NCBI GenBank assembly: GCA_002345145.1
Contig: DDVC01000243.1
Location: forward strand, 1-28,480
Source: Bacteroidetes bacterium UBA2322
GTDB taxonomy: Bacteria > Bacteroidota > Bacteroidia > Chitinophagales > UBA2359
Length of the DNA: 28,480 nt
Direction of reading: 5' to 3'
Shown: one piece after another, positions 23,647-28,480 of the stretch
How positions within the stretch are numbered: the first letter of the stretch is position 1
How the letters are laid out: every line of letters starts with the position of its first letter
Notes under the pieces: model-generated
Seen by the model: only the letters and a program-made list of their open reading frames with translations
Told to the model about the DNA's origin: nothing
Databases searched by the model: none
Made by a program: the position numbers and the translations under genes

Positions 23647-24558
23647 ATGAAAATCTCATCAAAAAATATAAAACTGCCTTTAGGAGGCATTTTAATCTTA
23701 CTTTTAGTCCTAACCTCCTCCTGCCGCAACGACAAACCCTGCGAAAACATAGACTGCGGCGCGCACGGTGGCTGCGTTATAGGGAAAGATTTTGAACCGC
23801 AATGCCAGTGCGACCCCGGTTGGTATGGCAGTTTTTGCGAGTTTTATGACCCCTGCCTGCTAATTACCTGCCAAAACAATGGCGCAAAAGAAATAGCTCC
23901 CGATGATACTACCAAATGCCTCTGCATTTGCCCTCCCGAATTTACCGGCGAGTTTTGCGAAACGCAGAATTATTGTTTGGGTGTTGAATGTGAAAACGGC
24001 GGCACACCGGTTAATGCCCCTGCTACTTTTTCCTGTACTTGTAGCTGCCCGCCCGGTTTTATAGGTCAATTTTGCGAACTGCCCGACCCCTGCTTCAATT
24101 TTTCTTGCCCTACTAATGCCTCTTGCCAACTCACAACTACCCTGCAACCACAGTGCGTATGCAATCCGGGCTGGGAGGGGTCTGAGTGCCAAATTGAAAT
24201 TAGGGAAAAATACATTGGTACCTACAATGCCCGAAGCATTTATACAGACGGAAGCAGTACAACTACTTACACCTGCACCATTACCAAACACCCCGATGAT
24301 GTTACCAAAATGTATTTCAGCCATCTTTTGGTTAATACCACAGGCTCAAATCCCATTGAACTGAAAGATGTTTATGCGGTGGTTTACCAATCTAATACGT
24401 TTGCCTTACCGGTGCAATTGGTTTTCCCCAATAATGAGTTGGTTAAAAGTGTGAGCATAGGGCAGCGCAATTCGGCAAACGGAGTGGTTACTGTATTTTA
24501 TACCTACGAAAAAAACAATACCACTACTCAATTGCAATTGGAACTTACCCCGCAATAA
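23647..24558 (+). CDS. Lipoprotein with four EGF-like repeats
   Basis: The 303-residue product starts with a lipoprotein signal (hydrophobic core GGILILLLVLTSS, Cys26 as probable lipidation site). Four cysteine-rich EGF-like modules follow at about 32-64, 70-104, 110-143 and 149-181. Each carries a C-x-C-x-P-G-[WF] or C-P-P-[EG]-F turn (CQCDPGWYGSFC, CICPPEFTGEFC, CSCPPGFIGQFC, CVCNPGWEGSEC). The C-terminal 110 residues form a beta-rich domain beginning EKYIGTYNA, reminiscent of lipocalin-like domains in Bacteroidota lipoproteins. The function is unknown; it is probably attached to the outer membrane. ATG 23647 was chosen over GTG 23632 because it starts at the signal peptide. folC begins seven bases after its stop. 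Confidence 0.87.
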   Translation: MKISSKNIKLPLGGILILLLVLTSSCRNDKPCENIDCGAHGGCVIGKDFEPQCQCDPGWYGSFCEFYDPCLLITCQNNGAKEIAPDDTTKCLCICPPEFTGEFCETQNYCLGVECENGGTPVNAPATFSCTCSCPPGFIGQFCELPDPCFNFSCPTNASCQLTTTLQPQCVCNPGWEGSECQIEIREKYIGTYNARSIYTDGSSTTTYTCTITKHPDDVTKMYFSHLLVNTTGSNPIELKDVYAVVYQSNTFALPVQLVFPNNELVKSVSIGQRNSANGVVTVFYTYEKNNTTTQLQLELTPQ

Positions 24559-24565
24559 ATGCCCT

Positions 24566-25861
24566 ATGAATTACGCCCAAACGCTGGAATACCTTTTCAG
24601 CCAACTGCCCATGTACCAACGGGTAGGTATAAGCGCTTACAAAAAAGACCTCACCAATATAACCCGGCTCTGTGAGGTTTTAGATAATCCGCAACTCAGC
24701 TTTCCTACCATACATATTGCCGGCACCAATGGCAAGGGGTCAGTATCTCATGCCTTGGCAGCAGTATTGCAACAGGCAGGCTACAAAACAGGTTTGTATA
24801 TATCGCCCCACTATCGCGATTTTAGAGAACGCATCAAAATTAATGGACGTTATATTACCAAAAAAGCCGTAACCCACTTTGTAAAAGCGTATAAATACCA
24901 TTTTGAGCAAATTGAGCCGTCGTTTTTTGAAATGACCGTTGCTATGGCGTTTTGGTACTTTGCTCAGCAAAAGGTGGACATTGCCGTTATAGAAACCGGC
25001 TTGGGTGGTAGGTTAGATTCTACCAATATCATTACCCCGCTTTTATCGGTTATTACCAATATAAGCTATGACCACATGAATGTGCTGGGCGATACACTTG
25101 CCCAAATTGCCGCTGAAAAAGCAGGTATCATTAAACCCAATGTGCCGGCTGTCATTGGCGAAACCCACCCCGAAACCGAGCCGATTTTTACCAATAAAGC
25201 CGCTCAAACCAACTCGCCGCTGTATTTTGCCCAAGCCCACCTATACCTTGAGCCCATTACCCTCTCCCCTATTCAAACAATGGTTAATGTTTATGGTCGC
25301 CCTGACAACCAACCTATTTTTACCCAATTACAATCTGACCTTGCCGGCAATTACCAACTGCACAACCTGCTCACCACCATTCAGGCTACTGAGTTACTGC
25401 CGCAGTTGGGTTTAAAAATTAACCGTACAATTGTGCGAAAAGCCCTGGGCAAGGTAAAAACCCTTACCCGGCTCATTGGTCGCTGGCAGGTTTTACAAGA
25501 CAAAAATCCCCTAATTATTGCCGATAGCGCCCATAATGAAAGCGGTATCCGATATGCCACCCAACAACTGGCACAAATACCCCATAAGCATCTGCACATC
25601 GTTTTGGGGGTGGTAAACGATAAAGACCTAAACCGCATTTTACCCCTGCTTCCAACCCACGCCACTTACTATTTTTGCAAAGCAAACGTACCAAGAGGGC
25701 TGCCTGCCCCAACCCTTAAAGAGCAGGCAGCCACCTTTAACTTAATAGGCAACTGTTATGGATCGGTGCAAGAAGCGCTGCAAATGGCAACCCAAAATGC
25801 AAAACCCAATGATTTGGTATTTGTTGGCGGCAGTGTTTTTGTAGTAGCAGAAGTGATTTAA
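24566..25861 (+). CDS. folC: Folylpolyglutamate synthase / dihydrofolate synthase FolC
   Basis: FolC adds glutamate to dihydropteroate and to folates using ATP. The 431-residue length is standard. The P-loop HIAGTNGKGSVSHALA (50-65) is followed by LYISPHYRDFRERIKING, the Mur-ligase motif VIETGLGGRLDSTN, an ITNISYDHMNVLGDTLAQIAAEKAGIIK segment and the C-terminal LIIADSAHNESG and HIVLGVVNDKD. All catalytic regions look intact. The start at 24566 gives the usual M-N-Y-x-x-T-L-E-Y-L-F N-terminus. It probably shares a transcript with the EGF-repeat gene. It is convergent with the next gene, with a 14-base gap and no visible terminator. Confidence 0.95.
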   Translation: MNYAQTLEYLFSQLPMYQRVGISAYKKDLTNITRLCEVLDNPQLSFPTIHIAGTNGKGSVSHALAAVLQQAGYKTGLYISPHYRDFRERIKINGRYITKKAVTHFVKAYKYHFEQIEPSFFEMTVAMAFWYFAQQKVDIAVIETGLGGRLDSTNIITPLLSVITNISYDHMNVLGDTLAQIAAEKAGIIKPNVPAVIGETHPETEPIFTNKAAQTNSPLYFAQAHLYLEPITLSPIQTMVNVYGRPDNQPIFTQLQSDLAGNYQLHNLLTTIQATELLPQLGLKINRTIVRKALGKVKTLTRLIGRWQVLQDKNPLIIADSAHNESGIRYATQQLAQIPHKHLHIVLGVVNDKDLNRILPLLPTHATYYFCKANVPRGLPAPTLKEQAATFNLIGNCYGSVQEALQMATQNAKPNDLVFVGGSVFVVAEVI

Positions 25862-25875
25862 CAGTTTTAATATAG

Positions 25876-28074
25876 TTATCGGTTTGGCTCAATTGAGCGC
25901 AGCTTGTACTCCTGCACTAATTCATCAAGATTCTTTGATGAGCGTTTTCCATTTATATATACCACCACAAACGCATCATTGTAAGATGGAATAGCGCGTA
26001 GTTGGTTGCAATAGGCTTCTGCTTCGGCAAGCGTGGTAAAATTGCCCGATGTAAACCTTATGGCATCTGTTGTTTCTTTTACATACGGAATAGGCAGTTT
26101 ATCGAAAAAACTGTAGTTAATTTTAGACCTATGGGATTTAAATGCGCTAACCTGCACCTTAAACGTTAAGGTGGGCATACTAATAGGCAGATTATCGGGA
26201 TTAGACACGGCAACCGGAGTGTTATTGGCAGTTTCTTTTACTATATCCATACCATAGATACCACCTTTTCCTAAATGCGTGAGTGGTTGTGGTACTGAAT
26301 CATGATGCTCTTCAAACACTTGTGGCGCTACCGGCAACTCACCAAAAAGAACAATTTCGGCAGGCAGGTCATTAATTGATGTATTGATATAATTAAGCGA
26401 TAAAACCTGCGCTTCTTCTCCATTGGGTGTAAACGACCTTAACTTATGAACATTGTTTTTAGGAACAATGAAAGTAAAAGTACCATCATGGTTAGTAGTA
26501 AACTGATAGCTTTGTCCACTGGTTTGGTCTAAAAGCTCTACCGTTTGATTGTTAATGGGTAATGCAGTATTTTTATCCAGCAACCTGCCCTTCAAAGCTA
26601 TACTAACCGCTTTACCATCACTAATAGTAGGCAGCTTATCCTTTAGGGGGGAGTCCTCAACCACTTTTTCCTCTTTATAGATATCGGTTGTTGATACAGC
26701 AGTGTCGTTTTGCCTAACTTCTCTGGCAGGCACTTCATTCAATTGATCACCTGTTTCAAAATCGTCTATGAGCAAAGGTTGTTCTTTAACGAGTTTACCG
26801 GCTCTAAGCGGGTTAATAACAACCTCCAGAATATCATCTCCTCTACCATTGTAGCGGTTAGAGGATAGGTAAGCAGTTCTGTAATCGGCTAAATAAATCA
26901 GCCCAAAATCATCTTTTGAACTATTGATGGGATATCCAACATTTTCTACCATATATCCTCCATTTGCAGCTATATTTACCCTGTAAATATCCAACCCTCC
27001 TAACCCACCTAAACCATCGGAAGAGTAATACAAAGTGCCATCGCTCTGTACTGTCGGAAACATTTCATCGCCTCGGGTATTAATGCTTTCTCCCATGTTT
27101 TGTGGTTCTGTCCATTTTCCGTTTACCAGTTTACTGAAGTAAAGGTCTTTACCTCCCATGCCACCGGGCAAATCGGCAATAAAGTATAGGGTTTTACCAT
27201 TGGGCGAAAGGGCAGGTTGTCCCATTGAGTAACCCTCCCTGTTAAATGGAAGCGCCTCAATATCTGTCCAACCGGCGCTGCCTCTTTTTGCCTGAAAAAT
27301 TTTGAGTGTTGCGGTTCCGGTTTTTTTCATTTCTGCTTTGGTTGCACTTCGGGTAAAGTACATCAGTGTGCCGTATCGGTTAAATACCGCCGGACCCTCA
27401 TGAGCCGATATGCTGGGTTTGCCGGGCAACACTATCGGTTCGTTCCATTTATCGGCATCTTTTTGGGTATAGTAAAGGTCTAAATAGGCTTCTCCCGTCC
27501 AACCGTCTTTCTGTTCTAATAATGAACCAGGACGACTGGAAGCAAACACTACTCCGTTTTCATATAATGTAGGCGAAAACTCAGAATAGTTGGTATTGAA
27601 TGGCAATATCTTAATTTGATAACCCGATGAATCTCGGAGCAAAACATCTATATTCTTGCAGGATTCTGCAAAAACATATCCCCTGTTATCGGTTGGTTCT
27701 AATTTTTTGTAATGCTCAAATACTTTTTGGGCTTCTTCATACTTCTGGTTTGCCATCAGCATTTGACCATAACGAAAAAACAACAACGTTTTACCGGAGT
27801 TAGCGCTCGCCGCTTTTTTATATGCCGACTCAGCCCTCCGTGTATCACCGGTTAATCGGTAACATTCTGCTATATTTTCCAATGCAATGGGGTTATTTCG
27901 GTCTTTTTTCAATACATCAATATACAAATCTATTGCATTGCGGTATTCAAACCGATTAAATGCCTCATTTGCTTGCCGCAAAGCATTGTCTTGTGCCGAT
28001 ACTTGTACTACAGCCAACAAAAACAGCAGTAAAATTGCTATACTGCAAAATATAGTGCGAAAAAGTGTTTTCAT
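25876..28074 (-). CDS. PorE-like TPR / beta-propeller / carboxypeptidase-regulatory protein with C-terminal SPOR-like domain
   Basis: The 732-residue protein has a signal peptide (1-27, ending V-S-A-Q) and TPR repeats (about 29-128, e.g. AIDLYIDVLKKDRNNPIALE). A PD40-type beta-propeller follows (about 160-420), with repeats such as PALSPNGKTLYFIADLPGGMGGKDLYF and PTVQSDGTLYYSSDGLGGLGGLDIY. A carboxypeptidase-regulatory-like domain lies at about 488-580 (GRLLDKNTALPINNQTVEL). The C-terminus (636-710, FKVQVSAF...RFTSGNFTTLAEAEAYCNQL...DAFVVVYINGK) looks like a SPOR domain, which binds denuded peptidoglycan. T9SS PorE and its relatives share the TPR-propeller-CRD order but end in OmpA. The location is periplasmic, probably wall-bound. 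Assignment to T9SS is inference. Confidence 0.84.
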   Translation of the reverse strand: MKTLFRTIFCSIAILLLFLLAVVQVSAQDNALRQANEAFNRFEYRNAIDLYIDVLKKDRNNPIALENIAECYRLTGDTRRAESAYKKAASANSGKTLLFFRYGQMLMANQKYEEAQKVFEHYKKLEPTDNRGYVFAESCKNIDVLLRDSSGYQIKILPFNTNYSEFSPTLYENGVVFASSRPGSLLEQKDGWTGEAYLDLYYTQKDADKWNEPIVLPGKPSISAHEGPAVFNRYGTLMYFTRSATKAEMKKTGTATLKIFQAKRGSAGWTDIEALPFNREGYSMGQPALSPNGKTLYFIADLPGGMGGKDLYFSKLVNGKWTEPQNMGESINTRGDEMFPTVQSDGTLYYSSDGLGGLGGLDIYRVNIAANGGYMVENVGYPINSSKDDFGLIYLADYRTAYLSSNRYNGRGDDILEVVINPLRAGKLVKEQPLLIDDFETGDQLNEVPAREVRQNDTAVSTTDIYKEEKVVEDSPLKDKLPTISDGKAVSIALKGRLLDKNTALPINNQTVELLDQTSGQSYQFTTNHDGTFTFIVPKNNVHKLRSFTPNGEEAQVLSLNYINTSINDLPAEIVLFGELPVAPQVFEEHHDSVPQPLTHLGKGGIYGMDIVKETANNTPVAVSNPDNLPISMPTLTFKVQVSAFKSHRSKINYSFFDKLPIPYVKETTDAIRFTSGNFTTLAEAEAYCNQLRAIPSYNDAFVVVYINGKRSSKNLDELVQEYKLRSIEPNR

Positions 28075-28272
28075 TTCTGTGAAACCCGATTTTATTATTT
28101 GTGAAGCCTTTACTTTTGTTTTACAGTTTAGACTATTGTTCTTTTCTATGGTTAAAGCACAGCAAATAAATGTCCAAAAAGGTTACTCATGGGCAAAACT
28201 TGAATTTACCTGTGCTTAAATCCTTACACACAATTCTTCTTGTAATGTACGCCAAACGCTTTATTTATCATA

Positions 28273-28301
28273 CAAAAGTAAACATTTTTCCTTTGCCAAA
28301 A
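28273..28301 (-). promoter_or_regulatory. Candidate promoter for the PorE-like gene
   Basis: Read on the minus strand, TACTTTTG (plus coordinates 28273-28280) matches TAnnTTTG, and a TTTTG lies 16 bases upstream (28297-28301), close to the -33/-7 layout of Bacteroidota promoters though slightly short. Transcription would begin near 28266, giving a leader of about 190 bases before ATG 28074. Confidence 0.35.
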
Positions 28302-28340
28302 GATTATTAGCTTGCACATTTTTTTACCAATTTACGCAGC

Positions 28341-28396
28341 GCTGTTTAGTTTAAGGTTGTGTTGGTTTTCAAGAGCAGTTTAGTTAGGGTTGTATT
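28341..28396. repeat. Imperfect direct repeat, two copies of about 22 bases
   Basis: GCTGTTTAGTTTAAGGTTGT (from 28341) and GCAGTTTAGTTAGGGTTGTA (from 28375) align with a single-base gap and a few substitutions, separated by about a dozen bases. The pair lies in the intergenic stretch at the right edge. It may be chance in A+T-rich DNA or a regulator site; there is no further evidence. Confidence 0.35.
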
Positions 28397-28480
28397 ACGG
28401 CATAAACGGTAAAATTGGCAGGGGGTGCAGCCTCGGTTTGATGTATAAAATGAGTTATTCACCCCTGTTTTCAGCAAAAA

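Larger units (their letters stand above)
28075..28480. other. Intergenic stretch without a supported gene at the right edge
   Basis: These 406 bases are A+T rich and carry no convincing reading frame. They contain the candidate promoter at 28273-28301, an imperfect direct repeat at 28341-28396, and a loose inverted pair, CAGGGGGTG (28419-28427) with CACCCCTG (28460-28467). An ATG at 28441 opens a frame that runs to the edge for 13 codons, too short to judge. No tRNA-like cloverleaf is seen. Confidence 0.6.

Noticed and set aside
23860..24324. A 154-codon open frame on the minus strand
   Set aside because: It is antisense to the EGF-repeat gene; the cysteine-rich repeats on the plus strand are clearly the coding sense.
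27887..28219. A 110-codon plus-strand frame overlapping the 5' end of the PorE-like gene
   Set aside because: Most of it is antisense to the signal peptide and TPR region; no motif and no start signal.
28441..28480. Possible 5' start of a plus-strand gene at the right edge
   Set aside because: Only 13 codons are visible, with no ribosome binding site or recognisable sequence; a minus-strand C-terminus ending in the same area is equally possible.

Overview
The window is ordinary chromosomal DNA from a member of the Bacteroidota, probably a Chitinophagales, Sphingobacteriales or Saprospirales type; I cannot name a genus. The evidence is a type IX secretion (T9SS) C-terminal sorting domain, a SprB-like repeat, a TPR/beta-propeller/SPOR envelope protein, a Bacteroidota-type FtsE, bacillithiol synthesis (BshC), a tandem Ddl followed by a PASTA protein, and TAnnTTTG-type -7 promoter elements. 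I found no rRNA, tRNA, CRISPR array, insertion sequence or origin. Coding density is very high, and the only stretch above 300 bases without a gene is the right edge (28075-28480).

Layout: (a) 1-3352, plus strand: the 3' end of a PPK2-like polyphosphate kinase, ftsE, trmD (overlapping ftsE), a Rossmann/DUF2520 protein, an adrenodoxin-type ferredoxin and iscX. (b) 3358-8154, minus strand: an adenine methyltransferase of the Dam/D12 class overlapping a putative PD-(D/E)XK endonuclease (RM system 1), a fused alpha-beta E1 2-oxoacid dehydrogenase, and an NADP-binding F420-reductase-like protein. (c) 8403-10397, plus strand: an exported seven-blade WD40/caspase protein ending at a clear intrinsic terminator. 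(d) 10456-15125, minus strand: bshC, recO, a beta-carbonic anhydrase and a SulP anion transporter; the last two overlap and look like a bicarbonate uptake/CO2 hydration module. (e) 15241-21966, plus strand: a 912-residue double Ddl, a PASTA-repeat membrane protein and a T9SS cargo protein. (f) 22062-25861, plus strand: a ThaI-like restriction endonuclease with a beta-class SPPY methyltransferase (RM system 2), an EGF-repeat lipoprotein and folC. (g) 25876-28074, minus strand: a PorE-like envelope protein with a SPOR-like domain where OmpA is usual.

The most unusual signal is not a gene. The tetranucleotide GATC is almost absent: I find three copies in 28.5 kb, where roughly a hundred would be expected by chance, and Asp codons before C are written GAC. 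With two separate type II RM systems in the window, one carrying a Dam-class adenine methyltransferase, this suggests long-standing selection against GATC. Other points worth attention are the unrecognised endonuclease of RM system 1, the tandem Ddl whose two halves deviate in different catalytic motifs, the exported WD40-caspase, and the SPOR-for-OmpA swap.
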